Assembly (NCBI GenBank): GCA_014896635.1
Contig: JADBKA010000002.1
Location: forward strand, 1 to 52,278
Direction: 5' to 3'
DNA from: Ktedonobacteraceae bacterium
GTDB lineage: Bacteria; Chloroflexota; Ktedonobacteria; Ktedonobacterales; Ktedonobacteraceae
DNA length: 52,278 bases
Below, one piece after another: positions 26,561-35,300 of this stretch (its first letter is position 1; every line of letters begins with the position of its first letter). Under the pieces are notes generated by a model. That model saw only the letters and a list, made by a program, of their open reading frames with translations, was not told where the DNA came from and did no database searches. A program made the position numbers and the translations under genes.

Positions 26561-26745
26561 TATTACTCCGCCAGCGCAGAACAGCAGCTACTACCCATAT
26601 CCCTTTTTCATGTCATGGAAAGAAAACGCTGTTTCCACAAAATATAGACACATAGAGATATATCTATTGAAAGCACTGCTCAGTCTTATGCCTATTCTTT
26701 GATAACTCATAAAAATGTGGTGGGAAAAGCAGGAGGTTAGAATTT

Positions 26746-27543
26746 ATGAAGAAAAATAGTGAACCGGCACATGCTCATCAGTTCAAGAGGCTGTTCGCTT
26801 CTTTACCAGCAAGGAATCCTTCACAGACGGCCAGCACACAGTTTCGCAACAGGATGGGTCAGGAGACACGCCAGCAGCAAAGCCACCTCTCAGCAGAGGA
26901 GAGAACAGGTTCGGCTCCGCTTATCCGCCCTCGCCTGTTACTCCCAGCTCACACCAGGCAAGAGGTTAAGTCGGCAGGTTCACAGTCATCTTTTTCACAA
27001 CCATCTTTAGAGAAAGCGGACGCTTACACTTCGACTCCTGAGCGCCGTATTGCTGACTATGATACTGTACCCATGCCAGTGCTCCATCGTCCATCGCCAT
27101 CGTCGCCAGCACTACCAGCACAGCCTGAAATATCGCCATCAGTTTCTCCATCCCGTCCTACTCTCTTTTCCAGAATCTTTATCGCCTGGAAGCTTTTTCT
27201 GCTGATGGCCCTGGTAATACTCCCTACTATTCTTTTAGAACTGCTACTCACCGGACAGCTTACCTACCAGATCGTCATTCTGGTCATTTCAGTGATTATC
27301 CTCTCCAACATCCTGGGTCACGAAGTGATCAAATATTACGCATTGCGCAGCTTTACCATCATTAAACACACGCTCAGTACACAGGCGGTGCGCATCAGTA
27401 ATGCAGCAGGAAACGCAAGAAAAACGGCTGATAGTTCCCGCGATAGCACGCTGCGCGTCCTGAGCACCAATACTACCGCCTATTTACAGGCACTCCGTCT
27501 CAAATTGATCAGAGACAAGCAAGATAGGAGTATCTCCCAATAA
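26746..27543 (+). CDS. Unknown protein with disordered N-terminus and two membrane helices
   Basis: A 265-residue protein that I cannot assign to a family. Residues 1-140 are polar and low in complexity, rich in Ser, Pro, Gln and Arg, and probably disordered and cytoplasmic. Two hydrophobic segments follow at about 147-168 (WKLFLLMALVILPTILLELL) and 173-191 (YQIVILVISVIILSNILG), then a basic helical tail (about 195-265). The ATG at 26746 has AGGAGG nine bases before it. The stop is one base before the start of the GT2 gene, so translation is probably coupled. This suggests that it works with the glycosyltransferase, perhaps as an accessory or regulatory subunit of a polysaccharide synthase. 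Confidence 0.75.
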   Translation: MKKNSEPAHAHQFKRLFASLPARNPSQTASTQFRNRMGQETRQQQSHLSAEERTGSAPLIRPRLLLPAHTRQEVKSAGSQSSFSQPSLEKADAYTSTPERRIADYDTVPMPVLHRPSPSSPALPAQPEISPSVSPSRPTLFSRIFIAWKLFLLMALVILPTILLELLLTGQLTYQIVILVISVIILSNILGHEVIKYYALRSFTIIKHTLSTQAVRISNAAGNARKTADSSRDSTLRVLSTNTTAYLQALRLKLIRDKQDRSISQ

Positions 27544-27544
27544 T

Positions 27545-28909
27545 ATGAAGAAGAAAACCTTTGTCAAAGTAATCACCTACATTTTGCTCTATGCTTATAC
27601 AGTGACGATTCTCTCCTCAACAGTTATGCTCAGCCAGATGCCAGTAGAATCGACTGCAATCACGCTTATTCGCACGGTGATCATTTTCTTCGCCAGTACG
27701 CTGCTATTCAAGTATACACTTTACATGCTGTTGAGTCCCTGGTATGAGCCGATCATGCGTAGGCGTTTCAGACAACTGGCACCCCGACTGGCTACCTATC
27801 GTCCCCTGGTCTCAGTGATCATTCCAGCCTGGAACGAGGAAGTAGGACTGCTCGGAACGATCAAAACAATATTAAACAACAATTATTCTCCTCTGGAGAT
27901 CGTCGTTGTGAACGACGGCTCTACCGACCGATCCGATGAAATCATGCGCAACTTCTTGCAGGCTTATGAACGAGCCACACAGGGGATCGAGAACAGACCG
28001 ACGCTGATCTACCACTATCAACAGAACGGTGGCAAAGGCTCAGCTCTTAATACTGGCATTCGCCTGAGTCATGGGGAAATTATTCTTTCGGTGGACGCCG
28101 ACTGTATCGTTGACCAGGATTGTGTGCGTAACTACGTTCGCTACTTTGCTGATCCGCAGGTGATGGCGGCTGTGGGCAACGTCAAGATCGGCAATACCGG
28201 AACACTGGTCGGCACCATCCAGCACCTGGAGTACCTCTTCTCATTCTACTTTAAGAAGGCCGATGCCCTCATGAATACCATCTATATTATCGGGGGGGCA
28301 GCCGGCGCATTTCGTCGTGAAGTTTTCAATCGAGTCGGCCTCTACAGCACCACCAATATCACAGAAGATATCGAATTATCGGTACGTATCCAGAAGGCCG
28401 GTATGAAGATTGTCTACTGTCCCGACGCTGTTATCATCACAGAAGGGGCATCCAGTCTGAAAGGGCTGATGAAACAGCGCCTGCGCTGGAAACGGGGAAG
28501 ATTTGAGACATTTTTGCAGCATCGTGACCTGTTTTTCAGTTGCAAACGCCGACATAACAAGCTGCTGACCTGGTTTATCCTGCCTATGGCGCTCTTTGGT
28601 GATGTTCAGCTCGGTTTCGAGTTGCTGTTTATCATGGTACTGTACCTGTTCGCGTTATTCTCGCACGATTTCTCCGCTTTTATCAGCGGGATTCTGGTTG
28701 TTTCGCTCATCTTCTTCATTCAACTTTTTGATGACCAGGGCAAATACAAAAAGCATCCTGCCTATCTTCTGCTGGCTCCTATTGGCTGGGTGCTTTTCTA
28801 CCTCACCACCATTGTCGAGTTCAACGCTCTGGTCAGATCGCTGTGGGGACTGCTGCTGAAAAAAGAACTCAAATGGCAAAAATGGCGGCGCACCGGCGCT
28901 ATTGACTGA
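27545..28909 (+). CDS. Processive family 2 glycosyltransferase (PgaC/IcaA-like membrane synthase)
   Basis: A 454-residue membrane enzyme expected to polymerise a beta-linked polysaccharide from a nucleotide sugar. Two N-terminal helices (about 8-28 and 38-60) precede the GT-A domain, with VSVIIPAWNEE, VVNDGSTD, the metal-binding DAD in SVDADCIVD, the ED of TEDIELSVRIQKAG and the processivity motif QRLRW. Three or more helices follow from about 345. The pattern matches poly-N-acetylglucosamine or hyaluronan-type synthases; the sugar cannot be told. AGGAG lies within the end of the upstream gene. The adjacent unknown membrane protein, and not a PgaD or deacetylase, is its operon partner here, while a PIG-L-type deacetylase lies far away at 48129. 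Confidence 0.9.
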   Translation: MKKKTFVKVITYILLYAYTVTILSSTVMLSQMPVESTAITLIRTVIIFFASTLLFKYTLYMLLSPWYEPIMRRRFRQLAPRLATYRPLVSVIIPAWNEEVGLLGTIKTILNNNYSPLEIVVVNDGSTDRSDEIMRNFLQAYERATQGIENRPTLIYHYQQNGGKGSALNTGIRLSHGEIILSVDADCIVDQDCVRNYVRYFADPQVMAAVGNVKIGNTGTLVGTIQHLEYLFSFYFKKADALMNTIYIIGGAAGAFRREVFNRVGLYSTTNITEDIELSVRIQKAGMKIVYCPDAVIITEGASSLKGLMKQRLRWKRGRFETFLQHRDLFFSCKRRHNKLLTWFILPMALFGDVQLGFELLFIMVLYLFALFSHDFSAFISGILVVSLIFFIQLFDDQGKYKKHPAYLLLAPIGWVLFYLTTIVEFNALVRSLWGLLLKKELKWQKWRRTGAID

Positions 28910-29007
28910 TGCGTTATTGCGCTTCTCTCTCACGACTGGATCTTTTGCCGCACCCGGCATACAATAAATCAGGAGAAGAGAAGATGTAGTTGTGCAAAGG
29001 AGCGAAT

Positions 29008-29676
29008 ATGCAGAGTACAGTGCATTATTCTTATGAGGCTGCGCAGAAACGCTCACAGGAGGCATTTGCTCTGAGCCTGTGTGCTGAAAAGGAGCAGGCT
29101 CAAGAACTTTTGCTGCGCACACAAAGCGAATTGAAACGATTAAGCGGTGACGTACTGCTGGCCAGTTCCCCCGGCTTCGCCGGCTACAAGCATACAGTAG
29201 AACAGGCAGACCGGCCCTCCCTGACGCGGACTTTTCCAGAGGGCCGGGCATGGGGCTGGTTTGAAATGGCTTCGGGAGTCTACCAGTTAATGCGCGAGCG
29301 TCCGGGGAGCAGTCTGGTTTATTTCAAGCGCGCATGGCGCATCTGGCGCTCCTGGAGTCTGAGTAGCACGAATCCGGGAGACGAGCAAATACTGGAAGCA
29401 AAACGTGAACGTACACGAGCCGGTCTCTGGCTGGGTGAAGCCTGGGCGCGCTTTATGAATGAGCGAGCCAGGCACGCCGCCGAGGCAGTGCTGCGCGCTT
29501 CGCTTGCAGAGCTTGCTCGCCTGCATGGGAACGATCTTTTGCAGGAGACGCTGCAACAGCAACGGCGGCTTCCTCCGGCGTTACCGGGGACACTGGCTTA
29601 CGAAGTGGCGGCTACACACGGTCTCTATCTCAATCTACTACTTGAAAAGACGCCCTGGCGGATCGGCCTGCCTTGA
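29008..29676 (+). CDS. Unknown helical protein
   Basis: A 222-residue soluble protein that I do not recognise. It is almost entirely helical, rich in Ala, Leu, Arg and Glu, with TPR-like stretches such as RSQEAFALSLCAEKEQAQEL and GSSLVYFKRAWRIWRSWSL, and a Trp-rich centre (GRAWGWFEMASGVYQL). There is no signal peptide or membrane helix. The start is the ATG at 29008, five to six bases after AAAGGAG; a TTG six codons earlier is weaker. It lies 48 bp before the P-type ATPase gene on the same strand and may be co-transcribed with it, after a 98-bp gap from the GT2 gene. No function is proposed. Confidence 0.75.
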   Translation: MQSTVHYSYEAAQKRSQEAFALSLCAEKEQAQELLLRTQSELKRLSGDVLLASSPGFAGYKHTVEQADRPSLTRTFPEGRAWGWFEMASGVYQLMRERPGSSLVYFKRAWRIWRSWSLSSTNPGDEQILEAKRERTRAGLWLGEAWARFMNERARHAAEAVLRASLAELARLHGNDLLQETLQQQRRLPPALPGTLAYEVAATHGLYLNLLLEKTPWRIGLP

Positions 29677-29724
29677 CCTGCGGTTGCAGAGAGTAAAGAA
29701 ACGCATACAGAAAGGAAGAGCATT

Positions 29725-32358
29725 GTGTCCGAAATGCGGGCAGTTCACAAACAGGCAGCGAGTCCTGAGCAACCGTGGCAGGCATGGTCAATCGCGGATC
29801 TTCGCGCGCGCTTTGCGGTTGATCCCGCTTCCGGCCTGACTGAGCAAGAAGCGCGCAAACGACTCGCGCGCTACGGGCCTAACGCACTACGCGAGGAGAA
29901 ACGTGAGTCTTTCTGGTCAGTCTTTCTCGAAGAAGTACGCGAGCCGATGATCCTGCTCCTGCTTGTGACCGGCGTACTCTACTCACTGTGGGGGAAATTG
30001 CAGGACGCCTTGACGATCTTTGCTGTTATCCTGGTGCTGGTGGGTGTAGAGGTGTATAACGAGTACCGGGCCAAACAGGCTATCGCCGGCCTGAGCAAGC
30101 TGGCCGAACCAACCGCTTCCGTGCGCCGTGAGGGACAATACCAGGAAGTCCCGGTCGAAGCCATCGTCCCCGGCGATATACTGCTGCTAGAAGCCGGACG
30201 ACGTGTCCCCGCCGACGCTCGCCTGTTTGAAGCATACAGCCTGGCGACAGATGAGGCAGCTCTCACAGGCGAGTCGGTACCGGTAGAAAAAGACGCCGGA
30301 CCTGTTCTGGCTGCTGATACGCCGCTTGCAGAACGCCGCAATCAGATATATGCTGGTACGACGGTGACACGTGGTCGAGGCAGCGCCCTGGTAGTAGCAA
30401 CTGGCATGCAAACGGAACTGGGCCGTATCGCGGGCATGGCGCGCGCTGCCAGAACTGCGCGCACGCCGTTGCAGGCTACCATGCGAGATCTGACGTTCTG
30501 GCTGGTCTGGCTGGCTCTGGGCTTCAGTGTGCTCGTACCACTGCTTGGCTGGCTGCTAGCCGGACAGCCCCTCCCGCAAATGCTTCTGACCGGCCTTTCA
30601 CTGGCATTTGCCGTTATCCCGGAAGAACTACCCATTATCATTACAATGGTTCTGGCGCTTGGCGGCTATCGTCTTGCGCAGCAGCATGCCATCGTCAAAC
30701 GGTTGCAGGCGGTAGAAACGCTGGGTGCTATCACAACCATCGCCACCGACAAGACAGGTACCCTCACCGAAAATCGCATGCAGGTCAGTTGCTTCTATCC
30801 AGAAGCATTGAAGTCCACGCTGCTTGAGATGGGAGCGCTCTGTAACAGCGCCGCCGAGCGGGGAGAGCAGTTGAGCGGTGATCCTCTCGAAGTGGCACTA
30901 CTTCAGGCAGCCCGTGACGCAGGAGTAAACATAGCGGATCTGCGCCATGCTCATCTCCTGCGCGACGAATTTACTTTCGACAACAGGCGCAAGAGAATGT
31001 CAACGGTGTATGGACAGGATACGCTGCTGCACGTGGTAGTAAAGGGATCGCCAGAAACGGTTTTAGCGCAATGCTCCCGGTATCTGGCAGATGGACAGGC
31101 ACTGCCGCTGACGCAGGCAGAGCGTGAAAATCAGGCGAAGAAAGCAGCAGAGATGGCCGGCGAAGGATTGCGTGTGATTGCGCTGGCTGAAAAGATCATA
31201 CAGACCCAGGGAACGCACCTGACGCAGGACGAGGCAGAGTCCGATCTGACCTTTGCCGGTTTTATCGGCCTGGCCGATCCGCCGCGAGCCGAAGTGAAGG
31301 AGGCTATAGCTGCTTGCCGGCGCGCCGGTGTGCGTCCGCTGATGATTACCGGCGATCATCCATTGACTGCCAGGTCCATCGCCCAGCAGGTCGGCCTGGA
31401 TGGCTCCACACGCCTGCTCAGCGGACCTGAACTGGATGCGCTCTCCGACGATGCGCTGAAAGAGGCGGTTGCCGAAACATCCATTTACGCTCGCACGACT
31501 CCTGAACACAAATTGCGTATCGTACGCGCTCTGCACGAAAGGGGAGAGCGCGTTGCTGTGACTGGCGATGGCATCAACGACGCCCCGGCCCTGGTGAGCG
31601 CCGATATCGGTGTCGCTATGGGGGAGACGGGTACTGATGTGGCGCGAGAAGCGGCTGACATGGTGCTGGCCGATGATAATTTCACTACTATCGTACATGC
31701 CATACAGGAAGGGCGCGTGCTCTTTGCCAACCTCCGAAAAGGAGTGCGTTACTACCTGGCCTGCAAAGTTGCGCTGATCTCTTCGACGCTGCTGCCAGTG
31801 CTCCTGCATGTCCCGGTGCCGTTTGCGCCTGTCCAGATCATCCTGATGGAACTCTTCATGGACCTGGCAGCTTCGGCCACCTTTGTCAATGAGCCACCGG
31901 AGTCTGATCTCATGCGCCAGCCGCCACGTGATCCGCGCGCTCCTTTCATGGATCGTGCGATGGTCGGAGGCATCTTCAGCGGAGCGGGGGGCCTCTTTGT
32001 CGCTGTTTCGGTGGCCTACCTTATAACGTGGTATATGACGAAGAGTATCAGTAACGCGCAAACTATCGCCTTCGTCACCTGGCTACTCGGTCACGTCTCC
32101 CTGGCGATCAACATGCGCTCTGAGCGGGAACCGCTTGTGCGCCTGGGCTTTTTCTCCAACCGACTCATGAACCTCTGGGCGGCGGCCACAGTCATCTTTA
32201 TCCTATTCGCCACACTTGTTCCTGGAGTGCAGGGTCTACTGAAAACGGCCACGCCCACCGGCGGTCAGTGGCTGCTAGTTGTGGCTGTAGCGGTGCTCGG
32301 CACGTTCTGGATCGAGGGACGCAAGCTCCTGTTGCGGGGAAGAGACAGGAAAAACTGA
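29725..32358 (+). CDS. P-type cation-transporting ATPase (P2 group)
   Basis: An 877-residue membrane pump. The N-terminal cation-ATPase domain (about 20-75) is followed by M1-M2 and the actuator with TGES at 181-184. M4 carries IPEELPI (298-304), the phosphorylation site is D342 in TDKTGTLTEN, the hinge is TGDGINDAPAL, and M5-M10 are C-terminal. PEELP replaces the PEGLP of SERCA-type calcium pumps, and M6 reads ELFMDLAAS rather than NLVTDGLPA, so the ion may be calcium, manganese or another cation. The GTG start at 29725 has GGAAGAG about six bases upstream; an ATG three codons in is possible. It converges on the CHAT gene with only four bases between stop codons and no terminator. Confidence 0.93.
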   Translation: MSEMRAVHKQAASPEQPWQAWSIADLRARFAVDPASGLTEQEARKRLARYGPNALREEKRESFWSVFLEEVREPMILLLLVTGVLYSLWGKLQDALTIFAVILVLVGVEVYNEYRAKQAIAGLSKLAEPTASVRREGQYQEVPVEAIVPGDILLLEAGRRVPADARLFEAYSLATDEAALTGESVPVEKDAGPVLAADTPLAERRNQIYAGTTVTRGRGSALVVATGMQTELGRIAGMARAARTARTPLQATMRDLTFWLVWLALGFSVLVPLLGWLLAGQPLPQMLLTGLSLAFAVIPEELPIIITMVLALGGYRLAQQHAIVKRLQAVETLGAITTIATDKTGTLTENRMQVSCFYPEALKSTLLEMGALCNSAAERGEQLSGDPLEVALLQAARDAGVNIADLRHAHLLRDEFTFDNRRKRMSTVYGQDTLLHVVVKGSPETVLAQCSRYLADGQALPLTQAERENQAKKAAEMAGEGLRVIALAEKIIQTQGTHLTQDEAESDLTFAGFIGLADPPRAEVKEAIAACRRAGVRPLMITGDHPLTARSIAQQVGLDGSTRLLSGPELDALSDDALKEAVAETSIYARTTPEHKLRIVRALHERGERVAVTGDGINDAPALVSADIGVAMGETGTDVAREAADMVLADDNFTTIVHAIQEGRVLFANLRKGVRYYLACKVALISSTLLPVLLHVPVPFAPVQIILMELFMDLAASATFVNEPPESDLMRQPPRDPRAPFMDRAMVGGIFSGAGGLFVAVSVAYLITWYMTKSISNAQTIAFVTWLLGHVSLAINMRSEREPLVRLGFFSNRLMNLWAAATVIFILFATLVPGVQGLLKTATPTGGQWLLVVAVAVLGTFWIEGRKLLLRGRDRKN

Positions 32359-32362
32359 TATA

Positions 32363-35300
32363 TCACACAGCTCGTGCTACACCGTGCTGCTCGCAGAGCC
32401 GGGCATATTCCTGCTCCAGATTTTGCTGCGCCACCAGTGTACTGACATGCTCCTGCAACCGCTGGCGCGCCGGGTGCTGCACGCGCTGATCGAGCGCAAG
32501 CGCCTGCGTCCAGTAGTTGAGGGCCTCCAGATGCTTCTGCTGGAGCAGGTAGAGCGATCCCAGGCGTCGCAGTACAGCACAGCGCTCGGCAGGCATATCC
32601 AGTTCCATAGCAAGGGCAAGCGCCTCTGCATAGAAGCGCTCGGCCTCGGAGAAGCGATGTAGAACACGTGCCACGTCGCCCAGTCCGCGTAGCGCACAGG
32701 CCATGACTGGTCTGGCCCCCTGCTCGCGCGCAATCACCTGCGCCTGCTCATGCTGTTCTTTTGCCTCCAGGTACTCTCCTTCTTGTAGTGCAAGAGCGCC
32801 GAGGCTGTTCAAGACACGTGCGCCCTCCACACGATCTCCGACAGTGCTAAAGAGTGAGGAAGCGCCCTCATAATGTTCGCGTGCAGCTTCCAGATTCTGC
32901 TGCTCATACATGATGTTGCCCATTATCCAGAGGGTATATGCCTCGCCGCGACGAATACCTTGCTCGCGGAAAATGGCGATAGCCTCGTTACACAGCTTCT
33001 CCGCCTCCTCCAGCCTACCCAGACTGGCGTACATCCCCCCTTTATCTGCCAGAATCCAGGCCTGGCCCGCACGTATTCCTAGTTCGTTGAACAGGTAGAG
33101 CGCCTCGTCATAATCACTCAACGCTCTGGTGGACTGACCGAGCATCTGAAAGATTGTGCCGCGATCCCGTAGTGCAGTTGCCCAGCCTTCTCTATCATGT
33201 AGAGCACGGAAACTGGTCAGAGCCAGTTCAAAATGTCCCAGCGCCTCATAACAGGCGCCATAGCCACGTTTCACCTCGCCCAGCACCAGCTGCATCCACG
33301 TCTCTCCGTTCGCGTCGCTCGCTTCACGGAACAGTTCGAGCGCCTCCTGCGCATAAGCGCCAGCTTCAGCAAAGTTGCCCTCTTCACGCAGGAGCATTGC
33401 CAGTTCATAGAGCGCCCAGCCAGCATATCGTTGCTCGTTGTTCTGCCGGTGAAATGCCAGGCTACTTCTAAGACAGGCTTCGGCTTCAGCAATCTGACCC
33501 GTCTGGCGCAGCAACGCTCCCAGACAGCACTGGATCTGTCCCTCGCCAGTCTTATCGTTCAGCCGTGAAGCGTGTCCGGCAGCGCGGCGCAGCACAGCCT
33601 GCAACTCTGCCCCATAGCCACGCCCATTGAGCGCCCAGGAAGCCCGTACGGCCACACGCACCGCTTCCTGAAGATCGTGCATTTCCCCTGCACTCTCCAG
33701 ATGCTCGAAAGCAGCAAACCACTCCTCAGGACCCGGCTGAGGCAGGCCATAGTAGTAAGCGGCAGCAACGCGATGAACGCGACAGCGTGCTTCACGCGGA
33801 AGATGCGAAAGCGCAAAGTGTCGCACCTGGGGATGAATGGTATAAACGCGCCCATCAAATTGCATAAATGAAGCCTGCACCAGCTCATCGCGCGCAGCCC
33901 TCCAGTTTTCAATCAGCAGTTGCAGTGTCTCCTGCGCGCATTCCTGGCAGGCTGGTCGCTGTTCGCTCCGCTTTTCAGAATCCAATAACAGGACGATCTG
34001 CTCTCGGCTAAATGGTAACTTGAAAGCAGCGAGATAGGCCAGTAAAAGGCGTGCCTGTGGAGTTAGACGGCGGTAGGACACTTCCAGAACTGCCAGAATA
34101 CCCGCAAGTGGCGTATTGCGCAGTTCATCGCGTACCTCTTCTAATGATCGCGTTGTAGCTTCTGGCCTGTAGAGTCTGCCATCAATGGAACGAGCAGTGC
34201 CAAAAATCAACTCTGCTCCCAGCGGATAGCCATCGAGCAGCGCGCAGATTTCTCGTAAGATTGCCTGTTGCTCCGGTTCATCCAGATGGATCTGCTGATC
34301 CAGCCCGCTTGCAGAAGCGAGTTCGGTAAAGAGATGCATCAAATCTTCATTTTGCATCTTACCGACGCGATACTCGTACCAGCGGCAGTTCAGCCCTTCC
34401 AGCACCATCATCGTTTCAGGATTTGAGCGCGACGTCACCAGGACAACCACCTCTGCCGGTAGTGAGCAGAGAAAGTGTAACCAGCTTTCCAGTTCATCCC
34501 GATCAGTCACCTCCTCAAAGCTATCCAGGAGCAGAAGACAGGGCAGTTCACGGCTGGCGAGAGAACGCAGTGCCGCCAGTACCAGGCGTGAGCGATGGCC
34601 CGCATCGGCGACTGCATTCATCTTCGTAGAGAGATGCACATGATGCATGATCTCCAGCAGGGCATCGCCGAAGGACTTGCCGTGCTGGAGGGAAACGCCG
34701 ATAATCCCGCCGGGAAACCGTCCTTTACTGCGCCGTACCGCCTCAAAGGCCAGGGCGCTCTTGCCAATACCGGGAGGCCCCGTCAATGCAAAAAGATGCG
34801 TACCTGAGCGCAATTTCAAACGCCCGGCGCTTTCCTGAGACTGCCTGCCGGTTGTTGCAGCAGAGAATAGTTCGTCCAGATCGCGTAATTCATGCTCGCG
34901 TCCAATGAAATTCGCGGTTGCGCCTAAATGAGCCAGGGGATGCCCGCCTTCTTCCGGCTCATTGTCCTTCGCCAGCAGAGGGACAGGATTCTCTTGCCCC
35001 TCGGTCACATGGCGATAGAGTACGGGGATAAACCAGCTTCTTTGTTGCGTTGGCAGCAACGCCTGGCGAGCGCGTGAGAGAGCTTCTTCCAGCGTGCGGC
35101 CCTCGGCCAGTGATTCATAGAAATGGTGCATAAAGATCGGGCTGAGATCATCCTGAAGCGAGAAAGGCATCGCCACTACTGCCGGTACCTGCGCCGTCAC
35201 CAGAGCAGTTGCCAGCGTTGCGTCAACTGCCGTACGACTCCGGCGTCGTTGTGAGTCTTCGCCGGCCAGCAAAGCGGTTTCACAGGCGGAGAAAACAGCC

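Larger units (their letters stand above)
26264..26745. other. Non-coding region, 482 bp, rich in perfect hairpins
   Basis: The gap between the mraY-like gene and the next operon holds a strong terminator (26330-26371), a compact three-stem structure (26461-26514), an 11-bp perfect hairpin (26533-26560) and a small TGGAAA/TTTCCA dyad near 26616-26637. Short frames here lack ribosome sites and overlap the hairpins, so I do not call a gene. Confidence 0.7.

Noticed and set aside
26467..26655. 62-residue frame in the hairpin-rich gap
   Set aside because: It runs through perfect inverted repeats and has no ribosome site.
31063..32061. 332-residue antisense frame opposite the P-type ATPase
   Set aside because: It has no recognisable domain or ribosome site, and the sense strand encodes conserved ATPase motifs throughout.
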